A DNA stretch of 64,000 nucleotides, from contig JAOPHQ010000596.1 of assembly GCA_030340625.1 (NCBI GenBank), positions 1 through 64,000 of the forward strand. Direction: 5' to 3'. Below, in pieces: positions 24,832 to 38,269 of this stretch. Origin of the DNA: Merluccius polli. Taxonomy: Eukaryota; Chordata; Actinopteri; Gadiformes; Merlucciidae. The position numbers and the translations under genes are program-made. The notes beneath the pieces were generated by a model. It was not told the origin of the DNA and did no database searches. It saw only the letters and a list, made by a program, of their open reading frames with translations. Position 1 is the stretch's first letter; each line of letters opens with the position of its first letter.

Positions 24832-24968
24832 TCAAACTACATCCAGAATGTGTTCCAAGATCTGCTCCTGATTGGCGCCAGAGTAGACGTAGAGGAAACC
24901 CATGGCTCGGTAGACAAACCTTCGACCCTCGTATGAGAGGGTTCCCATCAACCGCTTTGTTGGAATTG
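24832..24968 (-). CDS. Putative 3'-terminal coding exon, gene not recognised
   Basis: Read on the minus strand, CTCTTTACAG is a good splice acceptor, with TACTGAT-like branch-point candidates about 30-45 nt upstream. After it come two bases that complete a split codon, then 44 codons and a TGA. The peptide starts IPTKRLMGTL, continues SYEGRRFVYRAMGFLYVYSG and ends QILEHILDVV. Its balanced globular composition, aromatic-rich core, G/C-biased third positions and CpG content set it apart from the low-complexity frames around it. It would be the C-terminal end of a protein whose earlier exons lie to the right (higher coordinates), in this window or beyond. I do not recognise the family and found no partner exon. 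It could be a single retained pseudo-exon. What is seen: acceptor, open frame, stop. What is inferred: that it is spliced and translated. Confidence 0.45.
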
Positions 24969-27600
24969 CTGTAAAGAGTAAACTGGGTGCTAATTGCTAT
25001 CAGTAATTACTATCAGTAATATTCTATTTATATTTTGTATTTTTCTATAAAATATATTATATTATTTCATATTATCAAATGTTTAGGACATTGTTGTGTA
25101 CTGTTCACAAAAATATGTGCAATTTGAATGTTTTGTGCATATTCTATTCAATATAGATTTTACAGGCGTGTCGCATATGCAACATCTCGCTCCATGACTC
25201 ATGCGTGAAGCATGTGTTCCTCCACACTGACAATGAAAGAATCCATCCGTCTGCTTATATCTATATATATCTATAGACAGTCCTGTTAAGTACTTATATA
25301 TGCACTGGATATATCGAGGAGGGCTGGAGGTACAGCTAAATTAAACTCCAATGTGGTCCACTCTGATCTATCACGCACATCATCAAAGCGCCATACCCGA
25401 GGATGTCCACTGTCTTTGCGTCCATCCTCCACTGGAGGACGAAGGATTGCTTTGTATCACAAAGCGCGCTCTACTACTGCTCACATATCTCCCCATGCTC
25501 CCCCCGGCTCGGAGCCATTCCCATGTGGATGTCTATATACATTGTACATGAGTGTTCACATTGTACTTGACGAGTCTCATTATGAATGTGAGAAAACGGG
25601 CAGGCACCAAGGACTCCCCCTGGTGCCCTGCCCTTACACCCCCCCCCCACCCCTAGAGCCTTGTGCCGGTTGGGTCAGCTTTCTTCTTTCTCCTCTTTTT
25701 CCTTTCCGTCCCTCCTCACCCTCCTCTTCCAGCTTCCTCCAGGACACAGCTATACATACTTCCTGACACTGGATCAAAGTCGTGAGACACACACTGAGGC
25801 CTTTCTCTCTCTGTCTCTGTCTCTTTCTCTGCTGTCCCCTGTGCTGCATTTGTGCAGCTCCCTCTGCACACCCACCACCACCACCCCCACCCCCTAGCGT
25901 TGATCTAATCAGCCTAATGCTGTCTCTAGGGGGTAACGGCAGTTTTCGGTGCCAGTATGTATACAGTTGTGGTTCAGATGAAATCAACATTGGCTGCATG
26001 GGACACACACTGAAGAGAAGATACTTGGTATTTCTACACCCCGCGGTGGGCCACTTGGAGGAGGTGGAAAACAAAACAACAACAGGCTGCCATGTATGTA
26101 TGTGCACGTCTGTGTGTGTTCCTGTGCGTGTATGTGTGTGTGTGTGTGTGTGTGTCTTTGTGTGAGAAGGAGTAAGGAAGGGTGGAGGGTGGGCGGGGGT
26201 TATGCTGTAGGTAAACTGCGAGAAATATACATATCCAAACATTCATGGATTCTCCAGGAAAAATAAAGTGTGGTTTGAATACTGGCAGGGAGATCTTCAA
26301 AGCATGGGTCTCAGGATGTTGAAGGACCAGGGGGTTGGTTTGGAGTTGGTGGGGGGTGGTGGTGGGTGGGGCCATTCGAAAACACATCCGTGGTTACACA
26401 GATATTGAGGCTGGACCCTGGGGACTTTGAGTCTCTTAACAATGAAGAGGTGGTAGCATGGGAACGCTCTTAGCTACTCGTGCTACCGTGAGTGCAACGA
26501 ATATTTAGTCAGCATCATTTCAGTCAGCAGAGTCATATGTGGTGTTTTTGTTTCTAGGGGCCCTGCAAATGGGGCACCTCAAATTTGGGGCTCTTTTCCT
26601 ATCGATTGTCTCAGTTTTAAGAAGCTCCCTCTGCCTGTGAAGATCCAGACAGACTTTAAGTCTCAAAGTCCATCTAGCGTTGGCTGGCTGTTCCTGAGCT
26701 CTCATCCTTTGCTCTCCCAACACCTCTCGATATTACTCATGACGTTTCAGTCCCAGATCCCCAAGGCTGGCACCGAGAACAAAGGGCTGAAACCCTCACA
26801 AACAATGTGAGTGGTTTCTTTTTCTTCTTTCTTATTTATATATTCTCTATAAGTTCCCAAGACAGTTTCAAAGGGGTGTATCTGCCGGCGAGAGAGAGAG
26901 GGGTTCAAGGAATGTGGCTTCTCTTGTTTTGATATCGCCCAATAAAACTGTAATGATATGCTCCCTCCATCTGGATGCAGTTGTCAGTCTGCGCCAGGAG
27001 GTAGGCGTGTCAGCTGTTATCATTATTTTCCCCCTCTGTGATGTTTTGGGGGTCGGCTCATGGAGATGAAGGTGGGTCACCAGTCATAGCTTTGCATGCT
27101 CTCTTGTAATCATGGAGCCACTTGTTGAAGGTCACCTAATGCGGTTTCACAAGCCGACGCATCCTCCTGCTTCGTTAACTTGGCACTGCTTGGAGACGTT
27201 CACCTCTGACCTTTCAGGTCTCGCCAAACGACATGCTAAATGTGTGTGTCTTCAAGTGTTGTGCAATTGAAAAGGCGCTGTGTTAATATTCGTTCATGTG
27301 TATGTTCATGTGTAATATTTGGACATATTGTCGGAATACGTTATGTGCTGTCAATAAGAGTACCTGTCCTGTTATCCATAACGAAAGATGATATGAATAA
27401 AAGGTTTGGATATTTTAATACATCATGAAAACAAATCAGTACATCAATCAGTGTTAAACCTTGTCAATCATTTAAAAACGGCACATTCATGGATAAATGG
27501 GGGATTCCCTTCAACGGCGACGAGACCAATCCTATTTTGAGAGGTAGCCTATTCATTTATGTATTTATTTTCTTTCTTCCTGGGTGCTGTCTTCCATAAG
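24969..27600. other. Unique DNA, no gene seen
   Basis: Would be intronic if the minus-strand exon is real. Contains C-rich tracts near 25636-25652, pyrimidine-rich sequence at 25675-25840 and a GT run at 26126-26155. Confidence 0.45.
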
Positions 27601-27648
27601 AAGACAGCAGCGGCGGTGGCGGCGGCGGCAGCGGCGGCAGCAGCGGTG
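27601..27648. repeat. Imperfect (GGC/AGC)n trinucleotide repeat
   Basis: GCAGCGGCGGTGGCGGCGGC-type units of about 45 bp. On the minus strand one frame reads as an alanine run, but it lacks other coding support. Confidence 0.85.
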
Positions 27649-30600
27649 GTATGTTCCAGTGACGAGGCTGTCTGCCAGTCTGCGTAGCCATAATTGCTTC
27701 CAGAGAGGTCTAGTTGCCCTCTGGACAGCACGTCTCTCAGCTCTACAGTAATGGCCAATTACCAAGAGGCAGTTTGTTGAAAGGATGCAGCCAGGAACTA
27801 CATCTGCCTTCAAATCACTCACAGAACTTAACATGTGTTCTGAAGAAAAAACTACTTTAGGAGATTAAATGTATTCAGAGGAGAAGGAAAAAAACTTGGT
27901 CTTTGGTATACATCGTGTGACAGTTTTTTTTCTCCAAATACCACAGCTATGAGATGTATGACAACAACATATTGTTTACTCGAAAGCAATGGTTGAAGAA
28001 GTTGCTGACAAAAAGCTTGTGGATGTGGATTTCATGTGGCATGTATATACTTTACGTGCTCAATTGTATATGTCTGTACTGTCGCAATGTCTGACATCGA
28101 ACTTGGCATTTGATTTGGAAGTTTGATGTCAACACAGACATCCACTGGCAGTGGTGTGACTTAGTCTGTGTCAACATGTGGGATTGTGGAAATGTGGCCA
28201 ATGAATGTGAGGTGTTTTCAATTGCGAACTAAAGAAGCACAAGTGACCTCTATTATTACTGTTTTATGCAGCACCTTGACCGATAAAGGTAAACCTAACA
28301 AAAGCTGCCTTTGATGACAGGTAAAACTGTGAACTGGACATCCAGGTGAACAAGAAATAAATACATGTGTCAATAAAGGACCAGGATATATTTTTTAAAT
28401 AACATAAAACTCTCTGTACCTGTTTTCTATCTGCTATTTAAAATCCGAAGTCAATATACAGTATATGGTATAAAAATGTGTTCATACAGAAAATATGTAC
28501 CAGATCTGCTTGCACTCTGAGGCAGTGTTGTCCTCGTGCCAGGTGTGTCAATGTGAGATGAAAACTGCAATTTGTCAAAACGTCTCTGCATCCGTGTCAC
28601 GAGAATAAAACGTCAGTGCATTTGTTGTGCTTGGCCCTTGACAGTGGTTATGCATGTGATTTTGTGATTATTTCTTTGCGGCCGCCGATCACCGCAAGAA
28701 CACTTAGCCGTGTCTGACAGACATTTTATTGTACGTCTCCCTGTTCCTTCACTTTGCCATAGGAATGCTTAATGTCAACAATGGAGACTCCTTGCATCCC
28801 CCCCCCCCACCACCACCACCAACACCTCCCCCAGTCTCCCACTCTCTGCAGGGATGATGGAGGTGAGGGGGTCGTCTGGTTATGGCTGCCTTGTCAGCCT
28901 CATTTTTTACAGGCCAACGGTGTCTCCTGTTTCTCACATGGGCGAGAGAATCAGCGGCGGTGGAGTATGCAGTGGCTGAACAGCATGACATCTCTTAAAA
29001 CAAACACTGCCCGAGAGTCATTTGGCTATTTTTTTTTTTCTCTTTCAAAAGTTGAAATTCCTCCTGTTGACCTTATGCGGTATTTCTTGGCGCCTGGACA
29101 CTGATTTTCATTTTGGGTGATAGACATTCAGGTGCCTGTCTCACCGAAGATTCTTCAAAAAGTGGTCTATTTGTTGACCCTGTTTTATTTTTTATAGTAT
29201 CTGAAAGCCTACTAACATGTTTCTTTGCTCATTCTAACTATTTATATCTTCTGTTTTCAATTACTCCGACAGAAGGTTACATGTCTAAAACATCACTGTG
29301 ATTTGATAAACGTGTAATGAAAGAGATGTAATGAATGTCTCGAGTTAGGCAAAAAAGCTATTTGACCCCTTGACCTGGCCAATCTATCACATTATGTGTT
29401 ATGAAGATGACTTTCAATATTGTATATCACAGTTGTCGGTGAAAGACCCCGTGCTGTCCCTACACAGCTGCTTCCTGTTATGGCTGATACCAAGCAGGAT
29501 AGGGCCACATAATTGTCTGGTTGGACCAGACATGGCCCTATTAATCACCACTGCGTAGGGGCCCTTTGACTCTATTACCCAAAAATGGTGGCATGTATGT
29601 GGCCCTGAAGCACTGTTCATTACATTACTACTTTTAGGGGGTTAGAGTTTCATACTCATCCATCAAGTTAGTGATAGATTCAATTTTAAATAAAATCTAT
29701 AGGTATCAAACGTGGGACCTTAGAGAGGGGTCGACTGATAATACAAATACATATTTATTGCGTGTATTTATTTATTGCTGTTACATTTTGTGCTTCACTT
29801 TCCTCTGTTATGAATCACAATGCTTTTTAAATCATTTCATCGTTTATATTTTATTTCTTCTCTTTGGTTTTGGAATCTCAGGGGAAAAAAGGTATCCCCC
29901 ATCTTGATTAAGTCACGTGTGTTTTTCTCTTCCTATTTTAAATGGAAGTCGTCCATGTTTTCACTAACACCAATTTCTTCCTCTAACAAACACAACCCCA
30001 GTCTGCCATATTGACTGCGAATATTGGCCAAAATAGGAAATCTCCTTTGATTTCTTGATTAGGAACTGTTATGATAGTGGATATCCGTGGAGGCCGGAGA
30101 TTGATTGACTCTGAAGCCTGAGTGTGAAGCCGAGCGGTCCCCGGGTCTTCTGGTGATGTCACCAGGATGAACCCAGGTGCAAGGGGCCAGTGGGTGTAGC
30201 AGAGGGGCCCCCCAATGTAACTCGCCGCACACTTTACAGCTAATAAACATGGGCTCAACATGTCCGCCGACTCCCAACGATCCTTGTGTGTGTGTGTTTC
30301 CTTCACAAGCATTAAGGGGAAATGCTTTGTGAGATCACATGTTTCAGATTCAACCGGCTCCTATTTCAGTCGCTCAATTGAGCCTGTGCCTTTCGTCGGG
30401 GATTTCGGTTCCTCTATTTTTGAAAATAACTGGCCTTCGACCGTTCACAAACTCTTTAAGTGAAGCAAGGACGGCCCGGGGCCATCTGAACCTCCACCTT
30501 CCCATGCATGTGTTGGTCTGGTCCTTTGATGATTCTCCACAGTAACTCCTGCATTCATACAGGAACCCAGAAAATAAAAACACCACTTACTAATGTGATA

Positions 30601-31642
30601 TCCTGTTTTTCCGCCCAAGAGCTCCATTCCATCATTGCTTAGATGCTGGTGAGAATGTGTTACCTTTCCAGGACGTGATTATGGGAATTGGCTTTTACAA
30701 CTTAGTCCTCCTTTGTATGTATTTTTAATCTATATATCAGTGACAATGAGTGTGTCGAGTGTTTACTGGTATATGTACATCATGTGGGAGATATATTCAA
30801 CATTATGGACAGTGGAAAAGTCACGTTCCATTATCAACAGTAGTCAGGGAACTTGTCAGGACACATTGTGGAATCTGATGTGAATGTTCTCTAGTAACCG
30901 ATACCCTTACTTCTGTCTACATGCGTCGCTGTCATAGGAGATGTTCAACGGTGTCACATAGTTGCCCTCACATAGTTAAAACACTATTCTGAATTGGAAC
31001 AAACTGGAGAAAAACTCACCTAGGAATCAATTCCCTCATAACTGCATACCACTCACCCTGCTGTGGTTCTTTGAGTCAAACCTCTCGCTTGCAGTCCTTT
31101 GGACTGGATAAACGTCTCAAAAGCTGTCTAAATTGATCGCCTCAGATTCAGGGGAATAAATCATTGATTTAGATGTAATAATGTCAGCGGGAGGGGTGAG
31201 GCGACTGGCCTGGGCTGGGTCAGGGGAAAGGAAGTGACCGAAGGGGAGCCCTTGGTTTTCATTTCGGCTGGTAATGGCTCCCTGCTAGCTCCTATGTTAA
31301 TGTTTCATATTACATTGCTACTTGTGTCCTCGCTACCCACTTCTTTTTATTGCTGCTTCCCCCCCTGGTTCTCCCTGCCACATAAAGTTCAAAAGGTTTA
31401 TCCCCTGTTTTACAGACTTTGGATTCATCTTCCCCTTAATAACTTACGCCGGTTGACGGGAGGAAGACGGAAAGCAAAAATGATGGGGCAGGTTGGCGGT
31501 GCTCCTTATTCGGTTAAACTAGCCTAATGCCTCTCACGCAGCCAGATCTGGTTTCTTCATGGCTGGTTTCAATTCACTGGCCAGTAATCACCATTCCTAA
31601 GGAGTCGTCCATTTTATGTCCCCTTCCCTCTTGTCCTCGGCT
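27649..31642. other. Unique DNA, no gene seen
   Basis: Four kilobases with only minor repeats (C10 near 28799, CCACCACCAC near 28810). No mobile element or coding exon is supported. Confidence 0.45.
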
Positions 31643-31668
31643 AGCAGCAGCAGCAGCAGCAGCAGCAG
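31643..31668. repeat. (AGC)n trinucleotide repeat
   Basis: Eight perfect AGC units. Confidence 0.92.
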
Positions 31669-34600
31669 GTAATCACATGGAAATGAGTCCAGAAAATCAC
31701 TGACGGGGACTCACTGATTGTTGGAGGGGAAACATGCTGACAGAGAGGGAACAGAGCCGGCCTTTCGCTGTGTAACGCATGGCCACTTTATTTGGGTTTG
31801 TTAACAGAGTGTTTCGTTTTTGGAAAGGGCTGGGATTCCTTTGCAATATCATGGGGATTCTGCATTGGTTTAATGTGTAGACCAGAGGTTACCAGATGAT
31901 AGTAAAGGGGGTGGGTGGGTTTGTACCCACTGATTCTTCATTGACAGTCATAATCAATGCCTAGGGACAGAGGTAATCGCTCCCATATGAGAAGGGTTTG
32001 TGTGTTGCAGTGAAGTGCAGAGACGGCTTTATAGAGGATAATCTCGGGGAAGCGTTTGGGTAATGGAAACATATGTGTTTTTTTCCCTTAGATGGTCAGG
32101 TGTTGGGCGTTGCCGTACTTCCTGGAGATGTCTTACATGGAAAGGAGCTCTACTTTTGGGTTGTCTCATGTTTGTGGTACCGCATGGATTTGCTCCTTGT
32201 TCCCCATGTGCTATTACAAATTGAGGACAAATGAGCAGCTCAGTTATGGTTTTCTACAGTTTTCTCCTTTTTATTTTTGTCAGAAAGGGAGATTTAAATG
32301 ACAGTGATGATATGTTACATGCTAGGCTCTGGGTGCATGGGCACGGGTGGGTGTGGATTTTCCTATTCTTGCCTTTTTAATTCTTTATGTAAAGAAACTG
32401 AACATTTTAACGCTGAATTGGTGGCCTTCTGATCACTGATTATTGGCTATTAAATTGACACACACTTCAATCTTGTACCCCCTCTCCTACCTTCTTGGGA
32501 TCGATGATTGATGATAATTGCAGAACTTTAACACATTCATAAATGTGTGGGCCGTGTTTGTTTGACACACCAGAAGATGGTTATATGCCAAGTCTCCACC
32601 GCCACTCCTGAGGACTGATTGTGCACTGTTTAGTTGGGATCTACAAACAAATAAACCTAGATCCCAGACTGAAAGACGAGTGAAAAAGAAACCATCTCAA
32701 TTTGTTTTTAACACATTGGGACTATTACACAAAAACGCTCATGCTGGTTTCCTGTGAGCTATCCTCTATGGAAAGCTTGGTGGTGGACATCAGGGAAATC
32801 AGGTCAAATTCTTTAGTGTTGTAAAAACAGAGCGTTGGCAGAGCAGCCACTGAAACACAGCCGTTGCGATGGCCAGGCAGACAGGAAGCCTGCGACAGGA
32901 ATATGCACATCCGATCTGCATGTTTTCTGTTGACGTTCCTCCCAGACCTTTCATGCATTTCTCTCTTTGTAGTAGGATCAGGATTCCTTGCGATGCAAAA
33001 TCAATCGTTATCTTTTTCCTCTTCCTGGTTGACAGACAGGGGATCAAATGAAACACATAGAGAACAGTTGAAACACAAGTTATTATGAAAACTTGGTTGA
33101 TGATTCCAGCCTTGCACAACTGGTCCATAGCACAATGTCCCAGATACAATTCTCAAGAAATGATACATGTGGTTATCATTATTTATTGGAAAATAATATA
33201 GTATTGCAAAATTGGAAAGTTCTAAAATTATATCTGTAGGAACAAACAACCTTCTGTTCTCTATGTAAAGGTCCAAGGTAGGTTTCCTTAAAAAGGATCA
33301 AAGGTTAGACTTCTTAACTCCACCCACAAAACTAAGCCTCGGATCATAAATGAATTACTTTTACAGGAACTACAGAATATTGCCCCAACAAATGCCTGAC
33401 AGAGTGCGCGGGACCCAAATGGTGACAGCAGAGTTACTTACCAGACCAACAGTAGAGCATCCAAATGAGAGGCATAAAATAAGGAAAGGCGTGGTGTCGT
33501 ATCTGGGCACTGGGGTATATATATCAAAATCAGTGTTAGCAACTCACAGACAGAAAACAGTTAAAAACACAGAATGCCAGAATACACTATGAGGTCCATT
33601 AGTGGCACAACCAAGGTATCTGGTGTCTGATGCATTTCATGAGATGTGAACACGGTTATTTATGCAAGTTCTCTCACATAAGACAGTACCAAAGCAAACA
33701 TTTCAAAAGGCTGTCTCCCTGGTGGACTCATGTCTCTCTGAATTTCAAAGTATGCAGGTTTTATGAAAAGAGGGGGTCATGGCTTATGGTAGAGTATAAG
33801 TTCAAGTGTCCGAAACTTGAAACAGACTCCAAGAACCGCAGCACTCTTTGATAGCCGCTCTGGACAAGCAAGGAACTAAAAAGTAGTAGAATGCTAAGTT
33901 AGTTTGTGGTAGTGGAGAAGTAAAGCCGTGAAGGTCATCGTCGTTGTGTAAGGTGAAGATCTTATGAGTATGAGTTATCTGAGAATAGTTTGATTTTTAC
34001 TGGGGGGCATTGACATTGACAGCCAGTGAATTAAACGTCGCCATTTGTTTTGATTAGCTTTTCTTTTTTTTTCATTCAGGTCTCATATAAAGATCTTTAT
34101 TAACCATTTCCTCTCATTTCTTCTCAATTTCTTTACCATACGGAGCTCGTGTTGTTACGCGGCCCTGACTGTGGGGGCCCCCAGCTGAAGGGGGGATTAG
34201 CGGTAAAAAGGGACTTAACTTATATCCACCATCCACTTCTATTCCTCATCCCTCCTAGACGTTCAGGGGGGAATTATTTAGGTCGTTACCACTGTAAAGG
34301 ATCTGTTATTACATATATCCTTAAATTTCACCTGCCTGCCCGCCTTTTGCTGCCTCAGGCTGCCGTCTACCCGAGCTGCTGGCCAGGGTGTCTAAAGGGA
34401 GACTGATCCAGCTCTGTCTCTGGGCAGGCTCACTCTTGAGGGAGACCAGGGTCCTGTGGTAACACGGCGAGGGTTAGCACGTTAGCTGTCGGTGAACAAG
34501 GTCTGTGTGTGTTTGAGACATTGTGCCCCAGAGACAGGAAGTTAACCTTGGGAGAACCTCGAGAGAACCAAATATGTGCGTCAGGAACCCCTCATTGCCT

Positions 34601-35442
34601 TCGGGCCACCATATTTTTTTCCCTGCTCCTTCTCTCTTTCATATAAGGACAGTTTGTAATGTTTCTCTGTAGATAGAAAGAAATATGGTCTGTAATAGCA
34701 GTATGTACATATAGTATGGAATTCTAATTATTGATTATAATAAAAAAAGAGCAAACACTAAAATCTTCAGTTGGATGTGCGTGTTTTCGTTCTCGCCAGA
34801 GAAAATCACCCTCAGTAATACAAAACGTTTCAAATCTACAGGGACAAGAAAAAAAACAACATTGTTTTTCATGTAAATCAATTCACAACTCTGTGAAGCA
34901 CGGGATAATATTTTGAAATAAAGCATAGTCAGCAAACATCTTACAGCCAACTATCGGTCCCTGCTTGGTTTATGCATTTCAAGAAGTCATTTATCAAGTG
35001 GCGCGATCTCACCTCAAAACCCTCAGCGTGCGGGGAACACACATACAGAGAGCTTAGTGAAGATACACACAGTGAGAGCTTGGTGAAGATAGACATACAG
35101 TAGGCTGCTCACATGCCAGACGGTCTCCCGGATTAGAGCTGTTCACACTCTCTGGGCTGTGGTCACCCCCACTGTGTGTGTGTGTGTGTGTGTGTGTGCT
35201 GCCCTCCATCGTAAAGGCATTGGTCAAAGTTTTCTCTCAGTGCTGTCAACCAGCCACCTAGAAGCTACCAGAACTTTTTATTATTTTTTATTTTTGTATT
35301 ATTATTTTTTACATATTTGGAAATAAATAAACAATGAAACATGTTCACTCAACGTTTCTCACGATTGGAAACTTTTGTTCATTCTATACATTTAATGAAT
35401 AAATTATTGCAATTTTGAAGGAAAGAGACTTTCAAGGTCTTT
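31669..35442. other. Unique DNA, no gene seen
   Basis: Contains an imperfect tandem duplication of about 28-31 bp near 35048-35102 (GAGAGCTT(A/G)GTGAAGATA) and a GT run at 35173-35198. No frame stands out. Confidence 0.45.
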
Positions 35443-35648
35443 CTTAAGTAATTGCTACAGTCAATTCAATTCCACTCTTTCAATGCACATTTATATTTGG
35501 TGCTTTTGCAATATGCTTTATATTACTATACTTTATATATACTTTTATAATATGAAGTATCATAACAAAGTATATTGCAAAATCTGTCTGCCAAATATAA
35601 ACATGCTTTTGAAAGAGCAAATTGAATTGACTGTAGCAATTACTTAAA
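35443..35648. mobile_element. Foldback (MITE-like) element
   Basis: The left arm starts TTAAGTAATTGCTACAGTCA; the reverse complement of the right arm starts with the same 20 bases. The arms continue similar for about 80-90 bp each (both contain CAATTCAATT, CTCTTTCAA and TTTATATTTGG) around a short AT-rich centre. There is no coding capacity. The TTAA at each tip could be a piggyBac-type target or part of the repeat; being palindromic, it cannot decide. Confidence 0.75.
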
Positions 35649-36101
35649 ACGTTTATTTTTTTTAACATACTGCTTAGGGAGTTCATCAATAAACTTTTAA
35701 AATATCCTTCTTGCATGTGTAGACTCTTACTTCATCACTGTATCCCATTTCCCCTGTCCTTATTTAGCCTGTCTGGACATAGATACCTTGCATTGCGATG
35801 GAACTTATACGGTTTAAAGATATTTGATTATGAATGCAAGTTGACTTAAGCTGGGGGCTGATGAGACATACATATTTAACAACAGGCGCTTGCTCCCTCA
35901 TGTTGATTTTCTATTTGCTTTTGATTCATATCCGCTTGTGTATATAATTATAATGCGAACATTAGCCACAGCGCATGCCAAACATCGGTTTCACAAGGTG
36001 GGCTCCAATGAAAAAAGAGTGTGTATGTGTTAGTTCCAGTGTGTTGTTTGGTGTGTGTGCATACATGTGTGTGCATGTGTGTGTGTGTGTGTGTGTGTGT
36101 C
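35649..36101. other. Unique DNA ending in a (GT)n run
   Basis: No gene is seen. TG-rich from 36020, with GT units at about 36076-36101. Confidence 0.5.
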
Positions 36102-37525
36102 TGTGAATGGTATGATAATAGAAATGGCCTTAGACGGTAAAAAGGGAGAGCTTCTCCTCACTTCTTCCTTGAGCTTGACTTGTGCAAACCCACCCTACTT
36201 GATTGAGCCTCGCTTTCCTCTCATTTCCCAAAATGCAACAGCTTCCAAATCAACCGTGGCAGACCATTCCTTTTCCCATTCTCTACTGAAGAAGGTGCTC
36301 ATTAATTAGCTGTGTGTTTGTTTAGCTGGAAGCCCTTACTGTTCTCGGGAGTAAAAGAAGAAGAAAAAAACAGGTATCGCGAGGACTATAATAGATAACT
36401 GTTCCCCCGTTCACCAAGCCTTTACTCGGCCATTACCAATAGTAAAAATATGACATATAGCATATGCTAACCGACCGATGACTGAATTAAATGGAGGCCA
36501 CGTTCTAAAGGTTTCTCTGTGTTTGTACAGCCACTGTGGAGCTGTGTTGTAAGGTATTACTGCTGTGTACAACACAGCACTGCTGTAGCCAGGTACGGTG
36601 AAATTGTGTTTCACCGTACTAGGTCCTTTGGCTGCGTATCGAATGCAGGCTTGATTAATGTATTACTCCTGACTCTGTTGTGGCATGGATGAATGGTTTC
36701 TGTGATATTTATACACGCACATTTTTATTTATATTAAAAATAATTTGCTTGTTCAATCATGAAGCTACACACTTGCCAGTTTAAATTATCGTTACTTTGG
36801 AAACACTGTTTTTCAAATAAAATGTTTTGTGGATAAGATAACTTGAACTTAAAAACTTTTCTGTTACACTTTGTAGAGCACATCACATTCGATCGATCAG
36901 AAAGAAACCACATTCGATCGATCAGAAAGATTTGCACTGAATGAATGTGGACAAATGGGATTGTTGATATTTCTGCAAGCCTGGCAGTTTTCAACAGAGA
37001 GCAAGAATGTGCTTTTGGGATTAATTGTGGACGTCATGGTTTTCCCAACTTTGATTGCCACATTCCTTCATTTTAATCGATCCAACTCATCAACTACTGC
37101 AGCTCCAAGTAGTCTATCAACGCAGAGAAGGCTCCTGGTCTACATCCATAGATCCGTTATGGACTGCATCTTCTCAGGAAGCTTCTCATTTGGTCCACTA
37201 TATCTCCCGTTGGTCCCCTCTGCTCTAAATCAGATTTCTGCGCAAGTAAGTGTCCAAGGAGACATTCAAGCTGTCATCTGGCCTGCATGAAGGATCTGTG
37301 TGGAGCCAGAGAGAGAGAGAGAGTGAAGTGGAGAGAATTGCTCTTGAATCCATTCATGGTGGTGGTGGTGGGGGGACCATTTGCTCTGCTGCTACCATGT
37401 GCATCCTTATCTCTGTACGAGGAATGGTACAGTGCAATGTCGCATCACAGCATTGCTTTTAGGAGATACTCCATACATCCCAAAGCTAACACTAAACATA
37501 CATTTATCACATGTGATGCATAACC
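36102..37525. other. Unique DNA with small palindromes and a 25-bp tandem duplication
   Basis: Two hairpins lie side by side: TGCTGTGT-ACA-ACACAGCA (36561-36579) and GTACGGTGAAA-TTGTG-TTTCACCGTAC (36593-36619). A 25-bp unit, CACATTCGATCGATCAGAAA plus five bases, is tandemly duplicated at 36884-36932. No gene is supported. Confidence 0.6.
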
Positions 37526-37539
37526 TCTCTCTCTCTCTG

Positions 37540-37571
<32 letters not shown>

Positions 37572-37699
37572 CCTCTCTTTCATTCTTTCTCTTTCTCTGT
37601 CTGACTAGCTCTGATTGATTGAGCAAGAAATGCTGCCCATTGCTCTCCCCCTCTCTCTTAGGAAGTTAGGAAGCAGGGGATTCTCTCCCTCTCTCTGTC

Positions 37700-37740
<41 letters not shown>

Positions 37741-37868
37741 GTAAGGAAGCAGGGGACTATGGGAGGATGGGAAGTCGAAGCTAAAGACACCTCATTATAG
37801 CAGCTCTCCAGCGCTAGCTAGCATCCTGGAGATTATGACAGATGTGCTGCAACACCTCCACTTTTTCC

Positions 37869-37954
<86 letters not shown>
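37526..37954. repeat. Three successive (CT)n tracts
   Basis: CT-rich tracts at about 37526-37608, 37682-37738 and 37872-37954, all with the pyrimidines on the plus strand. Confidence 0.93.
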
Positions 37955-37956
<2 letters not shown>

Positions 37957-38153
37957 TGCTCTCTATCTCCTCCTCTCCTTCTCCCTATTGCCCGGTGTGA
38001 TATCCAAACAATGCAATCACCCATTTCTATGAACCCACTCCATGCCCCCCCCCCCCTCCCGCTGTTTATTTTACTTTATCTTAAACAACAGGGTATTAAT
38101 GGTGTCAGAGAAGCCAACAGGGATACTGAACCCATTTCCACTTTGTTTGTTTG

Positions 38154-38232
<79 letters not shown>

Positions 38233-38257
38233 CTCTTTCTCTCTTTCTCTCTCTCTA
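38154..38257. repeat. (CTTT)n tetranucleotide repeat
   Basis: About 19 CTTT units to 38231, then CTCT/TTCT-type units to about 38257. Confidence 0.95.
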
Positions 38258-38269
38258 AGGATGCTCTCA

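Noticed and set aside
27549..27758. Alanine-run protein over the GGC/AGC repeat
   Set aside because: Explained by the trinucleotide repeat alone; no conserved sequence around it.
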